A stretch of 40,643 nucleotides of DNA from a virus: the IMG/VR virus record IMGVR_UViG_3300035698_003916, positions 1 through 40,643 of that record. One strand, 5' to 3'. Position numbers and translations under genes: made by a program. Shown piece after piece: positions 21,723 through 29,602 of the stretch. The first letter of the stretch is position 1. Each line of letters begins with the position of its first letter. The notes under the pieces are model-generated. The model was given only the letters and a program-made list of their open reading frames with translations. It was not told where the DNA came from and did not search any database.

Positions 21723-23738
21723 ATGTCAGAATTTTTGATAAAAGGTACAAAAGCGGAACGCAAGAGATTTTCTGAGGTAGTCCGCCATTACTCAATGGCA
21801 AAGGAGGACCTTGAAGCTCGTATACCCGGCATGGACAAAACCGACGAAATGGTCAGGTCTTACATAAACGAAGAGAACTGGCCCTACGATTCAATGGTTT
21901 TTGACCCCCGAAGTTTCACCGCTATTTTTGAAAAGACCGCAAGACTTCTAGCAAGAAAGCTCAGAGGCCGAATGGTACCCCGTGAAGGTGGCGATTCGCT
22001 TGGAGCAAAAATCAATAATGAACTTTTGTCATTTCAGTGGGATGAGGTAGCTAGGCTAGATGGCTTTTCAATGTTGGCAAGGTGGGCAAGAATGGATCAG
22101 AACGCCAGGAAGTATGGCGTTTCTTTTGGTATAGCCCCTTGGCATTATGAAACCAGGCCAGGTTATGAAGCCGGAGACGAAAGAAGAGTTTATTTTGACG
22201 GTCCAACATTTAATCCCCTAGTAAACAGAGATTGTTTACCTAACCCATCTTATTCAATTATCAAGAACTGGTTCCAGTCAAGAGAATATAAAACTATTCA
22301 GGACTTGGAGAGAGTCAATGATGCAAGCAGGTCAAAGCCAGTCTACAAAAACCTTTCTATCCTCAAGGATTCAGTTAAGATACTTACCAAGAACCAGTCA
22401 AAGGGCAAAATGGACTCAAGGGATCAGAACTGGGCATCAAGAAATAAATCAATTAAAGGACTTACTGATTATTTGGGTAAGGACGAGATTTATAGAGTAA
22501 TTGAGGTTGTCACTGAATACGGAGAAGACAGATGGGTTACTTTCGCACCAAAGCACGGTATTATACTCCGGGATATCCGCAACCCATACAAACATGGTCA
22601 AATTCCAGTTGTAATGCTTAAATATTACGAGGTTGATGATGACCTTTATGGATTGCCGGAACTAGAGCCAGTTGCTTCTGAACAACAGGCAATCAACGCT
22701 TTAATTTCTCAATATTTGGATTCAATTAACAGGAGCCTTAACCCGATCCTAAAAGTCCGGGCTACAGGGGTTAAAATGCATACGATTAAATTTGGAATGG
22801 GCAAGAAATGGATTATGAATGACCCGGCAACAGATGTTTTACCTCACACGACTTCAGTCAAAGGAGTAACTGAGTTTGCCTCTACATATCGCTTTTTAGT
22901 TGGAGCAATGCAGGAGGGGCTAGGAGAGGCCAGTGCAGCCACGTCTAACCTCGCACCTGGTAGGGAAGATAAGACAGCGACAGAAGTGCGTGATACAGCC
23001 TCTCAGAGACTTGCACGGGATAACTTCAACCAGTTAGCATTATCTGAATCAATTAAAAGACAAATGACTCTTTGGCAATTAATGAACAAACAGTTCTTCT
23101 TCAATGACCCAAAGGAAAAGGAGAGGATAATTCGTATCTCAGGCAAAGATGCTATTCGTTATTTCCAACGAAGGGGATTAGACCAGATGGCAATTACAGA
23201 AGAAGGCATAGAGGCAATTAAGATTGCAGAGAGTAATGGCGTTCAGGTCAAGGCTGAAGATTTCTTGGAGCCGATGCATAAGACAAAAGATGGTAAACCA
23301 AAAATGGAGGTTGAAGATGGTGGAGAAACAGCTTCACTTATTCTCGAAGAAGAAGATATGTCGGGAAATTACGACTATATCCCAGATGTAGAATCAATGA
23401 GTATTCCAAACGATTCTCAACTATTGGCCTTGAAGTCTAAAATGATAGAGACAATCAAGGATCCGAACGTTACAGGACTCTTGCAAAGGGAAGGTTATAA
23501 GGTTAAAATGAAAGAGGTTCTTGAAGATTTCTTTGAGGACGCAGGAATGAAAGACGCAGAAAAATATTTTGAAAAAGCAGAGGAGGTAATAGATGAAACT
23601 CAACAAACAGGAGGAGCAAGCGCTGGATCAGTCCAGCAAGCTAGTGGGAATGTCCAAGCACCCAGGATGGGCGGAGGTACTCCAACCGTTGTTAGAGGCC
23701 AAGCGGGACAAAGTGTTCCCCGACCCGGCAGAGTTTAA
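21723..23738 (+). CDS. Portal protein
   Basis: This 671-aa protein starts at ATG 21723, close behind the terminator and without a clear ribosome binding site. It forms the dodecameric ring through which DNA enters and leaves the head. The N-terminal region (AERKRFSEVVRHYSMAKEDL), RNPYKHGQIPVVMLKYYEVDDDLYGLPELEPV near 285, the helix EQQAINALISQYLDSINRS, and TATEVRDTASQRLARDNFN near 420 follow the podovirus/SU10-type portal pattern. The tail from about 620 is Gly/Gln/Pro-rich (GGASAGSVQQASGN). The last 146 bases also encode the start of the next gene in another frame. Confidence 0.82.
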   Translation: MSEFLIKGTKAERKRFSEVVRHYSMAKEDLEARIPGMDKTDEMVRSYINEENWPYDSMVFDPRSFTAIFEKTARLLARKLRGRMVPREGGDSLGAKINNELLSFQWDEVARLDGFSMLARWARMDQNARKYGVSFGIAPWHYETRPGYEAGDERRVYFDGPTFNPLVNRDCLPNPSYSIIKNWFQSREYKTIQDLERVNDASRSKPVYKNLSILKDSVKILTKNQSKGKMDSRDQNWASRNKSIKGLTDYLGKDEIYRVIEVVTEYGEDRWVTFAPKHGIILRDIRNPYKHGQIPVVMLKYYEVDDDLYGLPELEPVASEQQAINALISQYLDSINRSLNPILKVRATGVKMHTIKFGMGKKWIMNDPATDVLPHTTSVKGVTEFASTYRFLVGAMQEGLGEASAATSNLAPGREDKTATEVRDTASQRLARDNFNQLALSESIKRQMTLWQLMNKQFFFNDPKEKERIIRISGKDAIRYFQRRGLDQMAITEEGIEAIKIAESNGVQVKAEDFLEPMHKTKDGKPKMEVEDGGETASLILEEEDMSGNYDYIPDVESMSIPNDSQLLALKSKMIETIKDPNVTGLLQREGYKVKMKEVLEDFFEDAGMKDAEKYFEKAEEVIDETQQTGGASAGSVQQASGNVQAPRMGGGTPTVVRGQAGQSVPRPGRV

Positions 23739-23895
23739 GACAACTAAAGAGTTCGCTTATGCTGCGATGGCAACAAGCGCCCTGAGAAAGGTTGTTGCGG
23801 AGATTTTAGAAGAAATAGAAAGTGCGGGACAGGTTGCCAAGAGTATAAGGGAGATGAAAAAGGAAAAAGTAAACAAAGCAAGAATCGGACAATAG
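23593..23895 (+). CDS. Helical small protein overlapping the portal gene
   Basis: This 100-aa protein starts at ATG 23593 after an excellent GAGGAGGTAATAG site inside the portal gene and overlaps it by 146 bases in a different frame. The first half (EEQALDQSSKLVGMSKHPGWAEVLQPLLEAKRD) and the helix ALRKVVAEILEEIESAGQVAKSI look like a genuine folded protein. Similar small proteins between portal and scaffold genes are common in podoviruses, with unknown roles. The overlapping portal tail is low complexity, so it tolerates double coding. Confidence 0.65.
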   Translation: MKLNKQEEQALDQSSKLVGMSKHPGWAEVLQPLLEAKRDKVFPDPAEFKTTKEFAYAAMATSALRKVVAEILEEIESAGQVAKSIREMKKEKVNKARIGQ

Positions 23896-23909
23896 ATTAT
23901 AAAATAGTT

Positions 23910-23927
23910 ACTCCAAGGCCTTGGAGT
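23910..23927 (+). promoter_or_regulatory. Perfect 18-bp palindrome with CAAGG core
   Basis: ACTCCAAGGCCTTGGAGT is a perfect inverted repeat in the 47-base gap between two small genes. It shares CCAAGGCCTTGG-type core sequence (CAAGGCCTTG) with the palindrome at 18692. A role as DNA operator or as RNA hairpin near the next ribosome binding site is possible. Confidence 0.5.
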
Positions 23928-23942
23928 GAAAAAGGAGACAAA

Positions 23943-24065
23943 ATGGAACAGTGCAAATGCGAGAATATTAGTTCTATCAAGGGTTTCGGTGTAGCCGAGT
24001 ACAAAGGCGAAGAAACTAAGGACGAGGGTGAATCAATTATTATTTGCGGGACAGTAGGTCAATAA
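23943..24065 (+). CDS. 40-aa protein with CxC and distant Cys
   Basis: The ATG at 23943 follows AAAAAGGAGACAAA, a strong site. The product begins MEQCKCEN and has one more Cys near position 36, with an acidic middle (KGEETKDEGES). Short but well supported by its ribosome binding site and by lying between two packed genes. No family is recognised. Confidence 0.5.
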   Translation: MEQCKCENISSIKGFGVAEYKGEETKDEGESIIICGTVGQ

Positions 24066-24078
24066 AGGAGGTGTAACA

Positions 24079-24339
24079 ATGAGTAAAAGAATTAGAAATA
24101 TCCATAATAGAATTTCCTTGGGTCATCCAGAAAATGACAAATCGAGTCCTAGTGGTGTGACTGTTCATTTTGACGGTCAGTCTTATTTTATCGGTCCTAA
24201 CGAGAGAATGAGTAACATGAACGATGGAATAATTGTTGGTCTAGTAGCACAAAATGCTGCGTCAGACGTTGAAGAGGACAGGACTGCCGATGATTCAGGA
24301 GGTTATCAAACAGAAAACGAGGGTGTTTTTGGAGCTTAA
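24079..24339 (+). CDS. Small head-region protein, unknown
   Basis: This 86-aa protein starts at ATG 24079 after AAAGGAGGTGTAAC. It has a basic N-terminus (SKRIRNIHNRISLG), a beta segment (GVTVHFDGQSYFIGPNERM) and an acidic C-terminus (DVEEDRTADDSGG). It lies in the portal-to-scaffold interval, where podoviruses often keep small head proteins. No motif or family is recognised. Confidence 0.6.
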   Translation: MSKRIRNIHNRISLGHPENDKSSPSGVTVHFDGQSYFIGPNERMSNMNDGIIVGLVAQNAASDVEEDRTADDSGGYQTENEGVFGA

Positions 24340-24355
24340 TTATTTAAAGGGAAAA

Positions 24356-24592
24356 ATGGGGCCAAGAGACGGAAAACAAAAAAGGCTAGACAATCTCCCA
24401 AGGAATGAAGATGAGTTTTGGGAAGGGGCTAACCAGATTGCAATTAAACCTCAATTGAGGGATTGCAAGCATTTCTTTCATCTGAATGGGCAGGAAGCAG
24501 AGTGCAAAGACTGCGGAGCAGGGTTCTTTCTGTCTAAAGGGTGGGTTGTTAAGAAGGGGCACATTTACAAGGGGAAGAAATTCGTTATTTAG
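24356..24592 (+). CDS. Small zinc-binding protein, unknown
   Basis: This 78-aa protein starts at ATG 24356 after TTTAAAGGGAAAA. A longer frame from 24254 would overlap the previous gene by 86 bases without a ribosome binding site. Residues 35-60 (CKHFFHLNGQEAECKDCGAGF) hold a Cys-His-Cys-Cys set like a small zinc ribbon. The N-terminus is basic with FWEGANQIAI. No family is recognised. A promoter follows 20 bases downstream. Confidence 0.6.
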   Translation: MGPRDGKQKRLDNLPRNEDEFWEGANQIAIKPQLRDCKHFFHLNGQEAECKDCGAGFFLSKGWVVKKGHIYKGKKFVI

Positions 24593-24610
24593 GTTATATT
24601 TGGCCTTTAA

Positions 24611-24646
24611 TGCTATAATACGCACTAGAGGCCAGCTATAAGCTGG
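24611..24646 (+). promoter_or_regulatory. Extended -10 promoter and 5' leader hairpin before the scaffold/capsid genes
   Basis: TG at 24611-24612 and TATAAT at 24614-24619 form a consensus extended -10. No good -35 is present. CCAGCT (24632-24637) and AGCTGG (24641-24646) make a six-pair hairpin with a 3-nt loop within about 10 nt of the predicted 5' end. This design often stabilises abundant mRNAs, fitting the capsid transcript. The rest of the gap 24593-24705 holds only the ribosome binding site GAAAGGAG. Confidence 0.65.
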
Positions 24647-24705
24647 AAATTATTTAAGGTCCGTGTATTCAGCACGCAAAATTGTAATATGAAAGGAGTT
24701 TCAAA

Positions 24706-25506
24706 ATGACCGATGGAACACAGGCTATAACAGCGGTTGAGGAAAAAGCTCAACCCGAAGCAATGCCTACTTCAGAACAAAAAGTACCGGAGCCAGCGAG
24801 ACAGGAACAGGAGGCACCCCCTGGGGCGACCAAACCTGAGGAAACTGGTAATGGATTAGCTCAAGGTGTTTCTGCCCGTACTACGGAGCAGTTTGAGAAG
24901 TTGAGAAACAAACTCAGACTTGCTAACGAAAGAGCGGAGAAAGCAGAACTCTTGAACAGCCAGCCTAAGACACCGCCAAAGCAGGTGACGGAAAAAGACT
25001 ATGTCGATCCTTCAACTGGGATGGTGAATGTTGAGAAGTTTAATAAGGTGATCAATACTGCTGCAAAGCAGGCTGATGAGGCTAAAAAGGCCGTTACCGA
25101 GCAGAGGCAGGAGGCGGAGAAGAAAGAGGAACAGGAGGCTTATAATAAGTTCCCTGAACTGAAGACTGATCCAAAGCTGAGGGCCAAAACTCGTGCATTA
25201 GTTTACGACTCGATGGTCAACCCGCAAGATTATGGGAAGACCCCAGGTCAGAGATTATCTTTAGAGGAGGCAATTATGGAGGTTCAAGGGAAGGGTGATA
25301 ACACTAAGGCCAAAGCTGATGCTAGTGTGGCGTCTAAACAACAGGCGTCTTTACAAACACCGAACCGTTCAGATCAAAACAGGGTACCTGCTGATGCAGT
25401 AGCTCAAAATGATCTGGCTGTAAGAACCCGTCAGGGTGATAGCAGCGCAATAGCCGAGAGGATGAAAAGTATTCCTTGGAAGAAGACGGTTGCAAGTACG
25501 ATTTAA
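24706..25506 (+). CDS. Scaffold protein candidate
   Basis: This 266-aa protein starts at ATG 24706 after GAAAGGAGTTTCAAA. It is rich in Glu, Gln, Lys, Ala and Pro. The first 60 residues are disordered (PEPARQEQEAPPG), residues 62-100 and 115-160 are charged helices likely to coil (LRNKLRLANERAEKAEL, ADEAKKAVTEQRQEAEKKEE), and the basic C-terminus (AERMKSIPWKKTVAST) may contact the capsid. No catalytic motifs are seen. Composition and position just upstream of the major capsid gene are typical of podovirus scaffolds. It is expressed with the capsid gene from the promoter at 24611. Confidence 0.7.
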   Translation: MTDGTQAITAVEEKAQPEAMPTSEQKVPEPARQEQEAPPGATKPEETGNGLAQGVSARTTEQFEKLRNKLRLANERAEKAELLNSQPKTPPKQVTEKDYVDPSTGMVNVEKFNKVINTAAKQADEAKKAVTEQRQEAEKKEEQEAYNKFPELKTDPKLRAKTRALVYDSMVNPQDYGKTPGQRLSLEEAIMEVQGKGDNTKAKADASVASKQQASLQTPNRSDQNRVPADAVAQNDLAVRTRQGDSSAIAERMKSIPWKKTVASTI

Positions 25507-25528
25507 AGGGAGGTGAATAAATTAATAT

Positions 25529-26437
25529 ATGGCATACGGATTACAAACATATCAAGATTCCGTTCGCAGAGAGGACCTAATTGACATTATTTCTGATGTT
25601 AGTCCTGATGCGAACCCACTTTCAACCATGTTGGGAGTTGCTGTCGCTACGCAGACTCTTCACGAATGGCCTGAAGATTACATCTCACGCCCAACAAGCG
25701 TGAGCGCTGCAATCGAAGGTGCTGCTGCAACTTATGCAGACCTTACTCAACCATCAAGAAGGGTTAACATTACTCAGATTATCGATGAAACATTTCGTGT
25801 TTCTGGTACTGAGATTAATGTTGACGTTGCAGGGATGGCGAATCCACTTGATTACCAAGCAGGGAAAGCCCTTACTGGATGGAAAAATAAGCTAGAGTAT
25901 TCACTTATCAATGGTGTACTAGCTTCTGGTTCTTCTGGTATTGGTCGTCAAATGAGCGGTTTGCAGGAACACGTGACAACTCACGCTACTGCTAGAAGCT
26001 CTGGAACATCTCTATCTGAAGTAGAGTTCAACTCAATGGTTAAAGACGCTTGGGACGATGTTGGTCAGGGTGACGTATGGGACTTGGCTTTGATGCCTTT
26101 CGGATTAAAGCAGAAGGTTTCTACGTTTACTGCTGGTTCTACTCGTTATGTTGATGCTAAGGATAAGAAACTTACTCGACCTGTCATGGTCTATGAATCT
26201 GACGGAGGAGTACACAGAATCATGGCTCATAAGGATGTTAATAACAGTGCTGGGACAACCCATTTCTTCGGAATTAGGGAAGACAAGTACAAAATTGCAT
26301 TCTTGCGACAACCTGTAAGGAAGATGTTAGCTGTCGATGGTGACCGTGAGAACGGTCAGATTGTCGGAGAAGCAACAGTCGAGTTCTTGGCTGAAAGAAC
26401 AGGCGTTAAGAGAAGCGGTTACAATCAGACTGGTTAA
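25529..26437 (+). CDS. Major capsid protein (SU10-like, DUF5309 type)
   Basis: This 302-aa protein starts at ATG 25529. The best ribosome binding site, AAAGGGAGGTGA, lies about 14 bases upstream, further than usual. The N-terminal REDLIDIISDVSPDANPLSTMLG, the EWPEDYISRPTS segment, the SRRVNITQIIDETFRVSGTE strand and the C-terminal FLAERTGVKRSGYNQTG follow the SU10/DUF5309 family of HK97-fold capsid proteins. The length fits. Its codon use is tuned to more U-ending codons than the neighbours (for example many GCT, TCT, GGT), as expected for the most highly expressed gene. A large hairpin follows the stop. Confidence 0.85.
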   Translation: MAYGLQTYQDSVRREDLIDIISDVSPDANPLSTMLGVAVATQTLHEWPEDYISRPTSVSAAIEGAAATYADLTQPSRRVNITQIIDETFRVSGTEINVDVAGMANPLDYQAGKALTGWKNKLEYSLINGVLASGSSGIGRQMSGLQEHVTTHATARSSGTSLSEVEFNSMVKDAWDDVGQGDVWDLALMPFGLKQKVSTFTAGSTRYVDAKDKKLTRPVMVYESDGGVHRIMAHKDVNNSAGTTHFFGIREDKYKIAFLRQPVRKMLAVDGDRENGQIVGEATVEFLAERTGVKRSGYNQTG

Positions 26438-26450
26438 ATTTTATGCCTAC

Positions 26451-26513
26451 GGGTGGAGGCTAGAGTGGCAATTTCTAGTTAACAAATAAGCTAGAGAAGT
26501 ACCACAACCACCC
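26451..26513 (+). other. Long hairpin after the capsid gene
   Basis: GGGTGG (26451-26456) pairs with CCACCC (26508-26513), with an inner stem CTAGA (26460-26464) / TCTAG (26474-26478), and GCTAGAG occurs twice (from 26459 and 26490). Only a weak ATTTTAT tract follows, so it could be an inefficient terminator or a stabilising 3' structure on the capsid mRNA. Nothing else is seen in the gap 26438-26535. Confidence 0.45.
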
Positions 26514-26535
26514 ATTTTATAAATTATTTAAAAGC

Positions 26536-26955
26536 ATGATTACAGCTCTAGTAAACGGAAAGATAAGACCCGCAGGTGCGGTTTCAGCAGCAGATAGTCT
26601 CATTGCTTTGAAAAAGAAGCATGGTAGCAATTTCTGGCCCGTAGTTGAGAAGATGGTAGATATTTGGGGACACGGAAAGCCAACGAGAGAAGCCCATATT
26701 ATTAGGATGAAAGACTTACGGGAAAGCAGAAAGAACACTAAGGTCTTTAACAAGAGGTTCAGGGGAGTATCGAAAGATAAAGTGACAGGTGGTTATTTAA
26801 CTTATTTGTTAGATATCCCCTCAAAGATTATCAACGGCCTCAGGGCTTTATACACCCCACAAGAACTGGTTTTTGATAAAAAGTTCTACCACGCTTTTGC
26901 CAGAAGATTTCCATTTTTTCTAGTCGCTGATAAAAAGCGTGTTGACAAAGGATAG
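26536..26955 (+). CDS. Unknown basic protein downstream of the capsid gene
   Basis: This 139-aa protein starts at ATG 26536, after ATTATTTAAAAGC, without a strong ribosome binding site. It is basic (many Lys and Arg, e.g. RESRKNTKVFNKRFRGVSKDK) with helical segments (SAADSLIALKKKHGSNFWPVVEKMVDIW). The C-terminal half (PQELVFDKKFYHAFARRFPFFLV) is aromatic-rich. No cysteines or membrane spans. It could belong either to head assembly or to the following cassette. No family is recognised. Confidence 0.55.
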   Translation: MITALVNGKIRPAGAVSAADSLIALKKKHGSNFWPVVEKMVDIWGHGKPTREAHIIRMKDLRESRKNTKVFNKRFRGVSKDKVTGGYLTYLLDIPSKIINGLRALYTPQELVFDKKFYHAFARRFPFFLVADKKRVDKG

Positions 26956-26973
26956 GGGAGGTGTGTTATACTT

Positions 26974-27132
26974 ATGAAGATGAAAGTAAAAGACCAAAAA
27001 ATGACAAAAGAAACCAGAGGCCACAGTGCCTCTAGGGTAGTTTTAAAGGCCAACGCAGAGGATAGAAAACTAAAAGCTGACCTTAGCAAGGCAGTTACAG
27101 CAGACAGTAAATTTAAAAATCAAATTAAATAA
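26974..27132 (+). CDS. 52-aa basic protein, unknown
   Basis: The ATG at 26974 follows GGGGAGGTGTGTTATACTT. The product is lysine-rich and helical (KMKVKDQKMTKETRG, VVLKANAEDRKLKADLSKAV). It ends one base before the start of the glycosyltransferase gene, which lacks its own ribosome binding site and may depend on coupling to this frame. No family is recognised. Confidence 0.5.
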   Translation: MKMKVKDQKMTKETRGHSASRVVLKANAEDRKLKADLSKAVTADSKFKNQIK

Positions 27133-27133
27133 A

Positions 27134-29602
27134 ATGGACTCAAATAAAATAGCTCTTTCAATGATCGTTAAGGGCAACAAAGAGGAAGCAAAAATGCTAG
27201 ACCGATGTTTAGCGTCTATTGCTTCTTTTGTTGATGGGATCTTCATAACTATTACTAACCCAGACAAACTCCCGGACAAGAAACTGGCGTCTTTAAAGAA
27301 AGTTTGCGAAAAGTACAAAGTCACAGTTTCATATTTTCCTTGGGTAAAAGATTTTTCCGCTGCAAGAAATTATAATATGAGCCAGATCACAGAGGAATAT
27401 TACTGGTTCTTCTGGCTTGATATTGATGACATTGTTAGGAATGGTGAAAAGTTGAGGGACCTGGCTAATATGGCACAGAAGAAAAAGCTAGACGCAGTAT
27501 TTTTAAACTACCTATACCAAGTAATTCTTAACGAAGACGGGACCGTGAGAGATATTTTAATAGAACATATGAGAGAGAGGCTAGTAAGGAATAACGGGGC
27601 CTTTAAATGGGTTGCTCCTATTCACGAGACTTTAATTGAACAAAGGCCAGTACAAAGGGCAGACTCAGTGGATTTTGACGTAGTTCATATCACAGACCAC
27701 GAGAGAATGAAAAAGGCTATCAAGAGAAATATCGATATTCTTGAAAAGCAGGTTGACGACAATAAGAGGAAAGACCCAAGGCCAATTTATTATCTTGCTA
27801 AAGCATACTACGACCTTAGGACCGAGGTTGATTTTAAAAATTCAGAGAAACTCCTTTATGAATATCTAGGGAAGTCTGGCTGGGCAGAGGAAAGATGCCA
27901 AGCCTGGGAGTACCTATCAGAGATTTACCGGGAATTTAGAGAATATAATAAGAGTATTAAGTCGTGTTGGAATGCCTTAAATGAGGCAGTTGTTTTCCCG
28001 GCCATATATTTGAGCCTAGCTTTGAATTATATGTTGAAAGAAGACTGGGATAAAGCCCTCCACTGGGTAAAGGTTGCTACTAAGGTACCTAAGCCAAGAT
28101 CGACTCTTGTTACTAACCCAAGAGACATGGCAGTCAGAGCTTTGAATATTATTTATAACTGCTCGATCAAAAAATCGAAGATTGATGATGCTTGGGCTGC
28201 TTCTCAGAAATTGCTAAAGTTTTTCCCAGGTGACGAGAATGTTCAAAAACAAGTTAAATTTACAGATTATTTAAGACAACAAAAGGTTGTTACTCAGTTA
28301 GTTTCTCGACTTGCCAAGTATTTGAACGCCACTGGAGAGAAAGACAAGCTTAAAGCTCTACTAGCAGCCGTGCCTAAGACAGTAGAGGATAATCCTTTTA
28401 TGGTTTCCTTTAGGCAGTCTATCCTTAAACCTAAACAATGGGGAGAAAACGACATTGCTATTTACTGTGGCCCAGGATGGACGAAATGGAGTCCGCTATC
28501 AATCAAAGACCCAGGACAAGCGTTTGTCGGAGGTTCTGAAGAGGCGGTTATCTATCTTTCTAACGAATTACAAAGGCTGGGTTGGAAAGTAACAGTTTAT
28601 GCTGACCCAGGCGATGAAAAGGGAGAGTATAACGGTGTTAACTGGCTTCCTCACTACGAGTTCAACAGAAAAGACGATTTTAATATTGTAATTAGCTGGC
28701 GACAACCGAATTTCGTTGATGCCAACATTAAGTCTAAGAAAACCTATATCTGGTGCCATGACGTTCAGAACCAGCTAGACTATACTCCAGAGAGACTAAG
28801 TAAGATTGAAAAGATTATTGTCCTCTCGGATGCCCACAGGAGAAACTTAAAAGATATTCCAGACGAGAAGATAATGGTTTCTAGTAATGGGTTTAAAGAA
28901 CACTTCTCAGAGATTAAGCCAAATAATAATCCCCACCAGCTTATTTGGGGTTCTAGTTATGACAGGGGATTAATTCACCTTTTGAATATGTGGCCTGAAG
29001 TCAAGAAGGCTGTGCCAGATGCAGAGCTTAATGTTTTCTACGGCTGGCAGTTATTCCAAAAGTTCTACGCTAATAACCCGGAGAGAATGGCCTGGAAAGA
29101 TAAGGTAAATAAATTAATGGAGCAACCAGGAATTACTCACCACGGGAGGGTTTCACTACCAGATATGGAGAAATGGACTAAAAAGAGCGGTATTTGGGCT
29201 TATCCTACTGACTTTTATGAGATTAACTGTATCAACGCTATTAAAGCTCAACTTTGGGGAGCGGTGCCAGTTGTTATCAATTACGCAGCCCTAGAAACTA
29301 CAGTAAAATATGGAACTAAGATTGACGGGGAAATTTATGACCCAGCAGTCAAGAAAAAGTATCTCGCTGCCTTAATCAAATCCTTAAAGGACACTAAATG
29401 GCAGGACGAACAAAGAAAACTAATGGGTCCTTGGGCTAAAGAGACATTCTCTTGGAGTAAGATTGCTACGGACTGGTCAAGGGAGTTTGAGGGTGGCGAA
29501 GCAACAGACGCAATGAATGTCCTATTAAAGCACGACAAGGAGCTAGAGAAGTTTATACCAGTAGGTTTACAAAAGAAACACGGTTTAAAGGAGACCAGCT
29601 AA
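27134..29602 (+). CDS. Bifunctional glycosyltransferase (GT2 + helical repeats + GT4-like)
   Basis: This 822-aa protein starts at ATG 27134, in TAAAATGG coupling with the previous gene. Residues 1-110 are a GT-A, family-2 transferase core (ALSMIVKGNKEEAKMLDRCL, DFSAARNYN, WFFWLDIDD near 92-97 with the metal-binding DxD). Residues 195-400 are TPR-like helical repeats (RPIYYLAKAYYDL, YLSEIYREFREYNKSI, AIYLSLALNYMLKEDWDKAL). Residues 440-800 are a GT-B, GT4-like transferase (FVGGSEEAVIYLSNELQRLGWKV, HHGRVSLPDMEKW, FYEINCINAIKAQLWGAVPVV). It opens the glycan cassette. Two fused transferases suggest consecutive sugar additions. Confidence 0.8.
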   Translation: MDSNKIALSMIVKGNKEEAKMLDRCLASIASFVDGIFITITNPDKLPDKKLASLKKVCEKYKVTVSYFPWVKDFSAARNYNMSQITEEYYWFFWLDIDDIVRNGEKLRDLANMAQKKKLDAVFLNYLYQVILNEDGTVRDILIEHMRERLVRNNGAFKWVAPIHETLIEQRPVQRADSVDFDVVHITDHERMKKAIKRNIDILEKQVDDNKRKDPRPIYYLAKAYYDLRTEVDFKNSEKLLYEYLGKSGWAEERCQAWEYLSEIYREFREYNKSIKSCWNALNEAVVFPAIYLSLALNYMLKEDWDKALHWVKVATKVPKPRSTLVTNPRDMAVRALNIIYNCSIKKSKIDDAWAASQKLLKFFPGDENVQKQVKFTDYLRQQKVVTQLVSRLAKYLNATGEKDKLKALLAAVPKTVEDNPFMVSFRQSILKPKQWGENDIAIYCGPGWTKWSPLSIKDPGQAFVGGSEEAVIYLSNELQRLGWKVTVYADPGDEKGEYNGVNWLPHYEFNRKDDFNIVISWRQPNFVDANIKSKKTYIWCHDVQNQLDYTPERLSKIEKIIVLSDAHRRNLKDIPDEKIMVSSNGFKEHFSEIKPNNNPHQLIWGSSYDRGLIHLLNMWPEVKKAVPDAELNVFYGWQLFQKFYANNPERMAWKDKVNKLMEQPGITHHGRVSLPDMEKWTKKSGIWAYPTDFYEINCINAIKAQLWGAVPVVINYAALETTVKYGTKIDGEIYDPAVKKKYLAALIKSLKDTKWQDEQRKLMGPWAKETFSWSKIATDWSREFEGGEATDAMNVLLKHDKELEKFIPVGLQKKHGLKETS

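Noticed and set aside
24254-24592. Longer version of the zinc-binding protein starting at 24254
   Set aside because: It would overlap the previous gene by 86 bases without a ribosome binding site; ATG 24356 has AAAGGG upstream.
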